This document shows, one piece after another, positions 8,347-16,549 of a DNA stretch of 56,441 nucleotides (positions are counted from its first letter, which is position 1; the number at the start of each line of letters is the position of its first letter). This DNA is from Halieaceae bacterium UBA5085 (GTDB lineage: Bacteria > Pseudomonadota > Gammaproteobacteria > Pseudomonadales > Halieaceae): assembly GCA_002414665.1 (NCBI GenBank), contig DIAF01000034.1, forward strand, positions 58,941 to 115,381, written 5' to 3'. A model generated the notes under the pieces. The model did no database searches, was not told where the DNA came from, and saw only the letters and a program-made list of their open reading frames with translations. The position numbers and the translations under genes are program-made.

Positions 8347-9220
8347 CCGGAGTCTCCTTTAACGCCTGCAGCATCGCGCGCAGCTGCACCCGCCAGTGCG
8401 GCGGTACGCGCTGCAGCGCGGCCCAACTGGATTGCTTGTCGAGCACGCTGCAGGCCGGGCGCTGCGCCGGCGTCGGGTAATCGCTGGCCGGAATCGGTCG
8501 CACCTGCGGCAGGCGCTGTAACAGCCCCAGGGTCTGCGCTTCCTCGGCAATCGCCACAGCGAAGTCATACCAGCTGCAGACTCCCGCATCGCTCCAGTGG
8601 TAGACGCCCTGCAACAGCGGCTGATCGACCGCCGCCCAGAGCGCTTCGGCCAGGCCTCGGGCCCAGGTCGGCGTGCCCACCTGGTCACAGACCACCGACA
8701 AGGTGTCGCGCTCACGCATCAGACGCAGCATGGTCTTCACGAAGTTGCCGCCGAAACAGGAGTAGACCCAGCCCGTGCGTACAATCAGGGCGCGCGGATG
8801 AGCGCGTTGCACCGACCGTTCACCCGCCAGCTTGCTGCGCCCGTAGGCGCCCAGCGGCCCCGTCGGCGCATCCGGCAGGTAGGGATGGCCGGAGTCACCG
8901 GCAAACACGAAGTCGGTGGACACGTGAATCAGCGCAGTACCGGTGCTGGCGCACGCCGCGGCGAGGTGGCCCGGACCGTCAGCGTTGATGGCCAGGGCCA
9001 GCGCCTCTTCTTCCTCGGCGCGATCCACCGCGGTGTAGGCAGCGGCATTCAGCACCACATCGGGACGCTGCTCGGCAAACACGCGGCGCACTGCCTCTGG
9101 GTCGGTGATGTCCAGCCCGGCGCGATCCAGCGCCACGATACGCAGGCCCGGCGGTGCCGTCGCCTGCAGTTCGCAGCCCAGCTGACCCGCAGCGCCGGTA
9201 ATCAGGGCCGTTGCTGTCAC
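8339..9220 (-). CDS. rfbD: dTDP-4-dehydrorhamnose reductase
   Basis: 293 residues; the last step to dTDP-L-rhamnose, reducing the 4-keto group with NAD(P)H. Motifs: ALITGAAGQLGCELQ at the N-terminus, VLNAAAYTAVDRAEEE (a hallmark of RmlD), HVSTDFVFAGD, YGRSKLAGERSV (YxxxK), VRTGWVYSCFGGNFVKTMLRL and DQVGTPTWARGLAEAL. The start is GTG at 9220, whose GTGA overlaps the stop of the upstream hydrolase gene; the end overlaps rfbB by 8 bases. With rfbA, rfbC and rfbB in the same window, the dTDP-L-rhamnose pathway is complete. Confidence 0.96.
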   Translation of the reverse strand: MTATALITGAAGQLGCELQATAPPGLRIVALDRAGLDITDPEAVRRVFAEQRPDVVLNAAAYTAVDRAEEEEALALAINADGPGHLAAACASTGTALIHVSTDFVFAGDSGHPYLPDAPTGPLGAYGRSKLAGERSVQRAHPRALIVRTGWVYSCFGGNFVKTMLRLMRERDTLSVVCDQVGTPTWARGLAEALWAAVDQPLLQGVYHWSDAGVCSWYDFAVAIAEEAQTLGLLQRLPQVRPIPASDYPTPAQRPACSVLDKQSSWAALQRVPPHWRVQLRAMLQALKETPDA

Positions 9221-10062
9221 GCCCGGGCTTGCATCCAGGCGGCCAGCTCGGCAAATACCTGCTCCTGCTCCGGCTCGTTGAAGATTTCGTGGTACAGGCC
9301 GGCATACAGGCGCAGGGTGACGTCGCTGGACCCCACCCGGGCGCTGAAATCGCTGGAGCCGGCCGGCGCTGTCATAACGTCGGCCTCGCCGTGCATGATC
9401 AACAGCGGCAGGGTGATTTCAGCCGCGCGGGCATTGACCACCGCCATGGTCGCAAACAGCTCCCGCACCAGGCGAGCACTCACTTTGCCGTGGTGCACCA
9501 GAGGATCTGCCTCGTAGGCCGCCACCACCTGCGGATCCCGGCTCACCTGGCTGGCATCGAGCTTGAGCATGCCCAGGGTGGGCCATAGCCAGGCCAACAG
9601 GCGGTTCAGCAGCAACAGCGGACCGGGCGGGGGCTCATCCACAGCCAGTGCAGGCCCGGAGAGCGCCGCGCCGGCAAAGCGCGACTGTGCGTCAAGCAAC
9701 AGTCGCGAGGCGATCAGCCCACCCAGGCTGTGCCCGAGCAGGAAACAGGGAAGACCCGTATACCAGTCATCAATGCGGCTGCGCAGGGTCAGGAGCGGCT
9801 GCAGGTAATCGGCGAATTGCTGCACATGCGCCCGGCGGCCCGGAGAGCGTCCATGGCCCACATGGTCCGGGGCGACCACCGCATAGCCGCTGCGGGTGAA
9901 GAAGGCCGCAAAGTGCTCGTAGCGCCCGCTGTGCTCACCAAGGCCGTGGGCCAGCAGAATAACGCCCCTGGCGGGGCCGCTGGCGGGCCAGTGACGATAG
10001 AAAATGCCATCGTCCAGCTGGCCTTCAGTGACGGCGGGAGGCTGTGGCGTATGCTCCGGCAC
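9217..10062 (-). CDS. alpha/beta hydrolase, monoacylglycerol-lipase-like
   Basis: 281 residues starting with a GTG at 10062; no clear Shine-Dalgarno site, so the exact start is uncertain. The alpha/beta-hydrolase fold is clear: GVILLAHGLGEHSGRYEHFAAFF (oxyanion region HGLGEH typical of the lysophospholipase/monoacylglycerol lipase group), VVAPDHVGHGRSPGRR, nucleophile elbow LLGHSLGGLIA with the catalytic Ser, Asp in LIMHGEADVMTAP and His in YAGLYHEIFNEPE. No signal peptide, so cytoplasmic or membrane-associated. The gene overlaps rfbD by 4 bases and sits 18 bases after ilvE, hence probably in the same long message. Substrate likely a lipid monoester; a link with envelope glycolipid is only suggested by context. 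Confidence 0.9.
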   Translation of the reverse strand: MPEHTPQPPAVTEGQLDDGIFYRHWPASGPARGVILLAHGLGEHSGRYEHFAAFFTRSGYAVVAPDHVGHGRSPGRRAHVQQFADYLQPLLTLRSRIDDWYTGLPCFLLGHSLGGLIASRLLLDAQSRFAGAALSGPALAVDEPPPGPLLLLNRLLAWLWPTLGMLKLDASQVSRDPQVVAAYEADPLVHHGKVSARLVRELFATMAVVNARAAEITLPLLIMHGEADVMTAPAGSSDFSARVGSSDVTLRLYAGLYHEIFNEPEQEQVFAELAAWMQARA

Positions 10063-10080
10063 GGGTTCGCAGCCAGTCGC

Positions 10081-11019
10081 CTAGGCGACCGGCGTCAGCC
10101 ATTCGGGATGTTGCGGGCGGTTGCCGCGCACCGAGTCAAAGTACATGGCCTGCAGCTTTTCGGTCACCGGGCCCCGCGCGCCGCTGCCGATCTTGCGCCC
10201 GTCGAGCATACGGATAGGGACGACCTCCGCCGCCGTGCCCGTGAAAAAGGCCTCGTCCGCGATGTACACCTCATCGCGCGTGATGCGTCGCTCACGAATC
10301 TGGTAGCCGAGCTCGGCGGCGAGGGCAAACACGGTGCTACGCGTGATACCGTCGAGGCAGGAGGTGAGGTCCGGCGTGAAGATCTGGTTGTCGCGGACGA
10401 CGAATACGTTCTCGCCGCTGCCTTCCGCCACGTAGCCTTCGTTATCGAGCATCAACGCTTCCTCGGCGCCGCTGTCCAGTGCTTCACGCAGCGCCAGCAT
10501 CGAATTGATGTAGTTGCCGTTGGCCTTGGCCTTGCACATGGTGATATTGACGTGATGGCGCGTGAACGAAGAGGTGCGCACCTTGATGCCGCGATCCCGG
10601 GCTTCCGGGTCCATGTAGGAGGGCCACTCCCAGGCGGCGACCATGACGTGTGTGCGGAGCTTGTCGGCGCGCAGGCCCATGCCCTCCGAGCCCAGGAAGC
10701 ACATGGGTCGCAGGTAGCCTTCGGTGAGCTTGTTTTCCCGCACCACGGTCCGCTGGGCTTCGTTCAGCGTGGCCTTGTCGTACGGCATGTCCATGCCCAG
10801 GATGTGCGCCGAGCGGAACAGCCGGTTGGTGTGTTCTTCAAGCCGGAAGATGCAGGTGCCACGGTCGGGCGTATGGTAGGCACGCACACCCTCGAACACG
10901 CCAAGGCCGTAGTGAAAGGTATGGGTCAGCACGTGGACCTTGGCCTCACGCCACGGCACCAGTTCGCCGTCCATCCAGATGACCCCGTCGCGGTCTGCAA
11001 AATTGGGTACTGCGCTCAT
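10081..11019 (-). CDS. ilvE: branched-chain amino acid aminotransferase
   Basis: 312 residues from ATG 11019, matching the family (about 309); the longer open frame to 11292 would run inside glnE. IlvE is a class IV PLP transaminase that makes Leu, Ile and Val from their keto acids with glutamate as donor. Signatures: DGVIWMDGELVPW, HTFHYGLGVFEGVRAY, the PLP-Lys segment MCKAKANGNYINSML, GYVAEGSGENVFVV, TPDLTSCLDGITRSTV and YIADEAFFTGTAAEVVPI, followed by GPVTEKLQAMYFDSVRG. It starts two bases after the glnE stop, so it is coupled to glnE, an arrangement also found in Pseudomonas. Other branched-chain genes in the window are ilvD (26272) and leuA (38904), not in the same operon. Confidence 0.96.
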   Translation of the reverse strand: MSAVPNFADRDGVIWMDGELVPWREAKVHVLTHTFHYGLGVFEGVRAYHTPDRGTCIFRLEEHTNRLFRSAHILGMDMPYDKATLNEAQRTVVRENKLTEGYLRPMCFLGSEGMGLRADKLRTHVMVAAWEWPSYMDPEARDRGIKVRTSSFTRHHVNITMCKAKANGNYINSMLALREALDSGAEEALMLDNEGYVAEGSGENVFVVRDNQIFTPDLTSCLDGITRSTVFALAAELGYQIRERRITRDEVYIADEAFFTGTAAEVVPIRMLDGRKIGSGARGPVTEKLQAMYFDSVRGNRPQHPEWLTPVA

Positions 11020-11021
11020 GT

Positions 11022-13919
11022 TCAGTCCTGCTGCTCGGTTGATCCTGACTGCGCCGGAAACAGGCGCTGCCACACGGCTTCCACGCTGGCCCGCTGTTCG
11101 CGGTACTGTTCGCCATCGACCCGGCCGGGCAATTGTTGCAGGGCCAGCTGATGGGCGGCAGACCGGAACGCCAGATACGCCTGCACCAGGGTGCTGCTCT
11201 CTTCCTCGCTGAGCAGGCCGGCACGTGCCAGGGTTTCCAGAATGCGAATGTTGTCCGACCAGCGCACCAGTCCAGGTACGCGATGAGACCACGCCAGAAC
11301 CGCGTATTGCACCATAAATTCAATATCAACGATACCTCCGGCGCTCTGTTTCAGGTCGAAATCCTCACCCTCGGGGAGCTGCGCGGGCAACAGTTCGCGA
11401 CGCATGCGCGTGCGCATCGCCACCACCTCCGCCGCCAGCGCGTGGGGGTCGCGCTCCCGTTCCAGAATCGCCCGGCGCACAGCATCCACCCCGGCGGCCA
11501 CCGCCGGATCGCCGGCAACATGCCGTGCGCGCACCAGCGCCTGGTGTTCCCAGGTCCAGGCGCTATCCTCCTGGTAGCTGCGGAAGCCTTTCAGGGACGT
11601 CGCCAGCAGGCCCGAAGCACCGGAGGGGCGCAGGCGCATATCCACTTCGTAGAGCTGACCCATGGCCATGCGTGTTTCCAGGATATGAATGACGCGCTGA
11701 CCGAGACGGGTGTAGAAACGCACGTTGTCAATACTGCGCTCGCCGTCGGTGACACCCTGCGAGTCGGCATCGAAGATGAAAACCAGATCAAGGTCGGAGC
11801 TGTAACTGAGCTCGATGCCACCCAGCTTGCCGTAGCCGAACACCGCAAAGCCGGTGCCCGTGCTGTTGCGCGACGGCTCGCCAAACCGCGCGGTGAGGTC
11901 GCTCCAGGCTACCGCCAGCACCTGCTCCAGAATCACTTCCGCGATCCACGTCAGCTTGTCGCTCACCTGCATCAACGGCAGGCGCCCAACCACCTCACTG
12001 GCGGCCACACGCAACACATGTGCGGCCTTGAAATAGCGCAGTGCGTCCATCTGCCCTTCGAGGTCATCCGGCTGCAGACGCGCAACCTGCTGGCGCAGGG
12101 CGTCCGCAAGGCGTGACTTGTCGGGCGCGGTATACAGGCTGGCCCTGTCCAGCAGCTCATCAAGCAGCACCGGGTGCCGCTGCAACTGCTCGGCAATCCA
12201 GGGGCTGGCGTCGCAGAGCAACACCAGGTCGGCAAGCGCCGGGGGATTCTCCAGCAGCAGAGCCAGGTAGGCGCTGCGGCGCAGCACGGCATTGACCAGA
12301 GGCAAAATTCGCTGCAGTGCGCGATCCGGGTCTGCAGCCTCTGCACAGGCCAGCAACAGGCGTGGCATGAACTGCTGCAGGCGCTCACGCCCCTCGGCCT
12401 GCAGTGTCGCGACGCGACTGCTGTCGTGCAGTGCTTGCAACTGCGCCAGACTGTCAGCCGCCGCGCGGTAACCCAACTCCGTCAGCATCTCGACCGTCAG
12501 GCCCTCGCCCCAGGCTGGCAGGTCGTCGGCAGCCGCGCCTGCTTCGTCCTCGGGCTCGGCAATCAGGTCGCGGAAGTGTTCCGCGACGCGGCTGCGGTGC
12601 GCCGCCAGCGCCGCGAGATAGGCCCCCCAGTCCGCACAGCCCATTACCGTTGCCATGGCCTGCTGCTGCAGTGCGTCGGTCGGCAGGGCCTGGGTCTGCT
12701 GGTCCAGGTATCCCTGGATAGCGTGCTCGCTGTCGCGCAGGAACAGGTAGGCAGCGCGCAGCTCGAATACCGCCTCGGCCGGCAGGCAACCCAGCGTACA
12801 CAGTTCTTCCAGAATCAACAGCAGCTCGCGCTGCTGCAGCGCCAGGTCGCGGCCACCGCGAATCAGCTGGAAACACTGGGCGATGAACTCCACCTCGCGA
12901 ATGCCGCCGTGGCCCAGCTTGACGTCGTCCTGCAGGCCGCGACGACGCACTTCGCTGTTGATCATCTGCTTCATGCCGCGCAGGCTTTCGATCACGCCGA
13001 AATCCACGTAGCGGCGGAACACGAAAGGCCGCAGCATATCCATCAGCTCCGCACCGCGCTGCGGGTCGCCGCTGATGGGGCGCGCCTTGATCAGGGCATA
13101 GCGCTCCCAGTCGCGGCCCTGGTCCTGGTAATACTCCTCAAGCGCCGCAAAATTCACCGCCAGGGAGCCGCTCTCGCCGTAAGGCCGCAGGCGCATGTCG
13201 ACACGGAACACAAAGCCTTCTGCGGTGACCTGGTCAAGGGCGTTGATCAGGCCCTGGCCGAGCTTGGTAAAGAATTCTGCGTTGCTGATGGATCGACGTT
13301 CGCCATCGGTCTCGCCCGCTTCCGGAAAGGCGAAAATGAGATCGATATCCGATGAGACGTTGAGCTCGCGCGCCCCCAGTTTGCCCATCGCAATCACAAT
13401 AAGCTCCTGCGGCTCGCCATCGCGTGCACTTCTGGGCGTGCCAAAGCGCGCCTGCAGCTGCGCGGCCAGGTGCTCCTGGGCCAGTACGATGCAGGACTCC
13501 GCCAGCGCCGAGGTATCACCGACGGTGTCCAGGGTGTCGGCGCTGCGACAGAAATCGCGCCAGACGATGCGCAGCATATGTCGCTGACGGAAGCGTCGCA
13601 GCACGGGGTTCAATTCCGCCCCGGGAGCCGCCAGCCACTGGCGCAGCTCCGCCTGCAACTCTCCCGGCTGCAGGGTGCGCTGCAAGAGCCCGGACTCAAT
13701 GAGTTCCGTCAACAGCGCTGGCCGGCGGCGCACGGTCTCCGCAACGAACGGGCTACAGGCCAGCACCCGGGCGAGGGGCGCCGCGAGCTCTGCCTGCCGC
13801 TCGGCAACCGCGGCCTGCAGGCGCGACGCGGCCTCTTTGTCAGGGTGGTCCTGAATGCGCTGCCAGGCGGTTGCTGCCGCTGCTGCCAGTGCCGGGGTCA
13901 AGGCGTGGGTATCGATCAT
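11022..13919 (-). CDS. glnE: bifunctional [glutamate-ammonia ligase] adenylyltransferase/deadenylase
   Basis: 965 residues from ATG 13919 (E. coli GlnE is 946); the frame continues upstream into the next gene, but the MIDTHALTPAL start follows that gene by 23 bases. GlnE adds AMP to, or removes it from, glutamine synthetase according to PII and glutamine signals. Both nucleotidyltransferase domains are visible: the N-terminal deadenylase half with LNVSSDIDLIFAFPEAGE and the C-terminal adenylyltransferase half with IELSYSSDLDLVFIFDAD. RVDMRLRPYGESGSLA and EVDMRLRPSGASGLLA are the paired downstream motifs, and GGIREVEFIAQ and GGIVDIEFMVQ complete each domain. The gene sits between a GspE-like ATPase and ilvE on the same strand. 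Confidence 0.97.
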   Translation of the reverse strand: MIDTHALTPALAAAAATAWQRIQDHPDKEAASRLQAAVAERQAELAAPLARVLACSPFVAETVRRRPALLTELIESGLLQRTLQPGELQAELRQWLAAPGAELNPVLRRFRQRHMLRIVWRDFCRSADTLDTVGDTSALAESCIVLAQEHLAAQLQARFGTPRSARDGEPQELIVIAMGKLGARELNVSSDIDLIFAFPEAGETDGERRSISNAEFFTKLGQGLINALDQVTAEGFVFRVDMRLRPYGESGSLAVNFAALEEYYQDQGRDWERYALIKARPISGDPQRGAELMDMLRPFVFRRYVDFGVIESLRGMKQMINSEVRRRGLQDDVKLGHGGIREVEFIAQCFQLIRGGRDLALQQRELLLILEELCTLGCLPAEAVFELRAAYLFLRDSEHAIQGYLDQQTQALPTDALQQQAMATVMGCADWGAYLAALAAHRSRVAEHFRDLIAEPEDEAGAAADDLPAWGEGLTVEMLTELGYRAAADSLAQLQALHDSSRVATLQAEGRERLQQFMPRLLLACAEAADPDRALQRILPLVNAVLRRSAYLALLLENPPALADLVLLCDASPWIAEQLQRHPVLLDELLDRASLYTAPDKSRLADALRQQVARLQPDDLEGQMDALRYFKAAHVLRVAASEVVGRLPLMQVSDKLTWIAEVILEQVLAVAWSDLTARFGEPSRNSTGTGFAVFGYGKLGGIELSYSSDLDLVFIFDADSQGVTDGERSIDNVRFYTRLGQRVIHILETRMAMGQLYEVDMRLRPSGASGLLATSLKGFRSYQEDSAWTWEHQALVRARHVAGDPAVAAGVDAVRRAILERERDPHALAAEVVAMRTRMRRELLPAQLPEGEDFDLKQSAGGIVDIEFMVQYAVLAWSHRVPGLVRWSDNIRILETLARAGLLSEEESSTLVQAYLAFRSAAHQLALQQLPGRVDGEQYREQRASVEAVWQRLFPAQSGSTEQQD

Positions 13920-13942
13920 CCGTGCATGCTTCCGTTGGCGGT

Positions 13943-15724
13943 TCAGGCGTCGAACAGCGGGGCGACGCGCATCACTTCCTCTATCGTGGTCTGGCCCGAG
14001 GCCACCCGCGCGGCACCGGCCAGCCGCAGCGTACGCATGCCTTCGGACATGGCCACTTCGCGCACCTTGCGCGCTTCCATGTCGGGGACAATGCAGGCTG
14101 CCAGTGCGGGACTGTTGACCAGTAGTTCGTAAATACCCTGGCGCCCGCTGTAGCCCGTCTCCCGGCAGGCGCGGCAGCCGACGGGGCGAGCAACCTGCGC
14201 GGGCGGGGTCAGCGGGAACGGGCGCACCAGCTGCTCCCAGGCGTCCTTGTCCACCGGTTCCAGCACCTTGCACTCCGTACAGAGCACACGCACCAGGCGC
14301 TGCGACATGATACCGCGCAGCGTGGCCTTGATGAGGTAGGCCGGCAATCCCAGCTCAAGCAGACGCGCTACCGAACCGGGGGAGTCGTTGGTATGCAGGG
14401 TGGACAGCACCAGATGCCCGGTGAGCGCCGCCTGTACCGCCATATGTGCAGTTTCCAGGTCGCGGATCTCGCCAACCATGATGATGTCCGGGTCCTGGCG
14501 CATCAGCGCGCGTACCCCGGTGGAAAAATCCAGCTTGATGCCATGGTTGACCTGCATCTGGTTGAAGCTGTCCTCCACCATTTCGATGGGATCCTCGATA
14601 GTGCAGACATTGACATCCGGGGTGGCGAGGCGGCGCAGGGTGGAGTAGAGCGTGGTGGTCTTGCCCGAGCCCGTCGGCCCGGTGACCAGCACGATACCAT
14701 TCCCGTGAGACGTCATCAGCTGCCAGCGCTGCAGATCCTCATCCTCAAGACCCAGCTGGGCAAAACTTTTCTGCAGCAGTTCCGGATCGAAGATCCGCAT
14801 TACCAGCTTTTCGCCAAACGCGGTGGGCAAGGTCGACAGGCGCAGTTCCACTTCACCGCTTGTCTGTGGCGAGCGGGTTTTCAGGCGGCCGTCCTGGGGA
14901 CGGCGTTTCTCTGCCACGTCCATGCGACCAAGAATCTTGATTCGGCTGGTGACTGCTGCGCACACCTGCGCCGGCAACTCGTACACGTTGTGCAACACAC
15001 CGTCGATGCGGAAGCGCACATGACCCACCTCGCGCCGTGGCTCGATGTGAATATCCGACGCCCGCTGTTCAAAGGCGTACTGCAGCAGCCAGTCGACAAT
15101 GGTGACGACGTGCTGGTCGTTGGCGTCGAGCTCATGCATCGCGCCCAGTTCCAGCATCTGCTCCAGATTGGTCACGCCCGGCGCGGCGCCGTGGATCGCC
15201 CCGCTGTGGCGCGCGCCGCGCACAGAACGCGCCATGCTGTAGAACTCGGCGGTGTGCCGGGTAATGTCGCGCGGGTCCGCCAGGACGCGCCGAATCGGCT
15301 TGCGCAGGACGTGCTCGAGGTTGCGTTCCCAGCCACGGATCCAGGGCTCTGCGCTGGCAATCACCACATCCTCGGCGTTGACCTCCACCGCCAGAATCCG
15401 GTGTCGGCGTGCAAACTCGCGGGACATCACCTCCGCCACGGCGCTGACATTGATTTTCAGGGGATCGATGTCGTACACGGCCTGCCCGGTGCGCTGGCTC
15501 AGCCAGGCCAGCAACGCCGCCATATCCAGAACCTGTCCGGGGGACTCGGCGTCCTCCAGCTTCTGCTCAGCGAGGTAAACCAGCGGGTGAATGCTGCCCA
15601 CGTTGACCTTGAGCAGCCGATCGCGATCCGCCGCCGAGACGCGGCCCGCAGCGAACAGTTCTCCGGCCAGAACATGCAGTTCGAGTGATCTTTCTGCGTA
15701 TTCAGGGCCGAAATTCGCGGTCAT
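13943..15724 (-). CDS. GspE/PulE/PilB family secretion ATPase
   Basis: 593 residues from ATG 15724 (the frame opens 14 codons earlier, without support). Hexameric ATPases of this family drive type II secretion or type IV pilus assembly at the cytoplasmic face of the inner membrane. An N-terminal T2SSE-N-like domain covers about residues 1-150. The ATPase core has RASDIHIEP, Walker A GPTGSGKTTTLYS, the Asp box CTIEDPIEM, Walker B MVGEIRDLETAHMAVQAALTGH and the His box STLHTNDSPG. Two CxxC pairs (CTEC and CRAC) about 35 residues apart give the zinc module of GspE/PilB. No other gsp or pil gene is in the window, so it is an orphan here; it may serve a pilus or secretion system encoded elsewhere. 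It leads the co-directional run to glnE-ilvE. Confidence 0.9.
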   Translation of the reverse strand: MTANFGPEYAERSLELHVLAGELFAAGRVSAADRDRLLKVNVGSIHPLVYLAEQKLEDAESPGQVLDMAALLAWLSQRTGQAVYDIDPLKINVSAVAEVMSREFARRHRILAVEVNAEDVVIASAEPWIRGWERNLEHVLRKPIRRVLADPRDITRHTAEFYSMARSVRGARHSGAIHGAAPGVTNLEQMLELGAMHELDANDQHVVTIVDWLLQYAFEQRASDIHIEPRREVGHVRFRIDGVLHNVYELPAQVCAAVTSRIKILGRMDVAEKRRPQDGRLKTRSPQTSGEVELRLSTLPTAFGEKLVMRIFDPELLQKSFAQLGLEDEDLQRWQLMTSHGNGIVLVTGPTGSGKTTTLYSTLRRLATPDVNVCTIEDPIEMVEDSFNQMQVNHGIKLDFSTGVRALMRQDPDIIMVGEIRDLETAHMAVQAALTGHLVLSTLHTNDSPGSVARLLELGLPAYLIKATLRGIMSQRLVRVLCTECKVLEPVDKDAWEQLVRPFPLTPPAQVARPVGCRACRETGYSGRQGIYELLVNSPALAACIVPDMEARKVREVAMSEGMRTLRLAGAARVASGQTTIEEVMRVAPLFDA

Positions 15725-15802
15725 GGTGCTGCAACTCCCTGCTGACGGTAAGCATCCTGCACGCATGCTAGCACAGGCGGCGAGCGCTGCGCGCCGGCCG
15801 GT

Positions 15803-15831
15803 GTGACAGGAGAGGCAGCCTCACCTATACT
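15803..15831 (+). promoter_or_regulatory. sigma-70 type promoter of the DUF47-pit operon
   Basis: GTGACA at 15803-15808 and TATACT at 15826-15831 are separated by exactly 17 bases; each differs from consensus at one position. Predicted transcript start near 15838, 22 bases before the DUF47 start codon, whose Shine-Dalgarno CAGGAGAG lies just upstream. I see no phosphate-box-like direct repeat. Confidence 0.65.
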
Positions 15832-15859
15832 TCGCGCCTTCCACACAGGAGAGCACCCG

Positions 15860-16540
15860 ATGCCCAGCTCGAACCCGCTCAGCAGCCTCTTTGGCCGGTC
15901 CCCGATCGGGCCGATCCAGGAGCATATGCAGGTAGCGAACGATGCCGCCCAGCTGCTCCCGGCATTTGTCGAAGCCGCACAGAATGACGACTGGAAACTG
16001 GCCGAGGATATTTTCAAGCGTATCGGGGAGGCCGAGGAGGCCGCGGACAAGCTCAAACGTTCCGTGCGCCGTCACCTGCCCAACAGTTTGTTCCTGCCGG
16101 TTCCGCGCACTGATCTGCTGGAACTGGTGACCATCCAGGACCACGTGGCAAATACGGCAAAAGACGTTGCCGGCCTGATGTTGGGACGCGAAATGCGCTT
16201 TCCGGACAAACTGGAAAAGCACCTGCTGGAATTTGTCCGCGCCTGCACGGCGACCTGCGATCAGGCTCTGGTGGCGATTCGCGAGCTGGACGAACTGCTG
16301 GAAGTGGGCTTCACCGGCCGCGAAGTCGTGCGGGTAGAGGGCCTGATCAAGGAACTGGACAAGCTTGAGGGGCGCACCGACAAGCAGTCCAAGGCGCTGC
16401 GCGGCAAGCTGTTCAAGCTGGAGAGAAAGCTCTACGCAGTGGATGTGATGTTCTATTACAAGGTGATCGAACTGCTCGCAGGTCTGGCTGACTCCGCCGA
16501 GCGAGTGGGGCACAGGCTGCAGATACTGATGGCGAAATAG
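15860..16540 (+). CDS. TIGR00153/DUF47 family PhoU-like protein
   Basis: 226 residues from ATG 15860, the typical length of the TIGR00153 family; a good Shine-Dalgarno (AGGAGAG) is 7-8 bases upstream. The protein is nearly all alpha-helical and acidic/basic patterned, as in PhoU-like bundles: LSSLFGRSPIGPIQEHM at the start, VEAAQNDDWKLAEDIFKRIGEAEEAADKLKR, HLPNSLFLPVPRTDLLELVTIQDHVANTAKDVAG, and LDELLEVGFTGREV. DUF47 proteins are found directly upstream of Pit phosphate transporters and are thought to modulate them, possibly binding metals through acidic residues. The Pit gene follows after 9 bases. Cytoplasmic; no signal peptide. Confidence 0.92.
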   Translation: MPSSNPLSSLFGRSPIGPIQEHMQVANDAAQLLPAFVEAAQNDDWKLAEDIFKRIGEAEEAADKLKRSVRRHLPNSLFLPVPRTDLLELVTIQDHVANTAKDVAGLMLGREMRFPDKLEKHLLEFVRACTATCDQALVAIRELDELLEVGFTGREVVRVEGLIKELDKLEGRTDKQSKALRGKLFKLERKLYAVDVMFYYKVIELLAGLADSAERVGHRLQILMAK

Positions 16541-16549
16541 GACAAGCGC

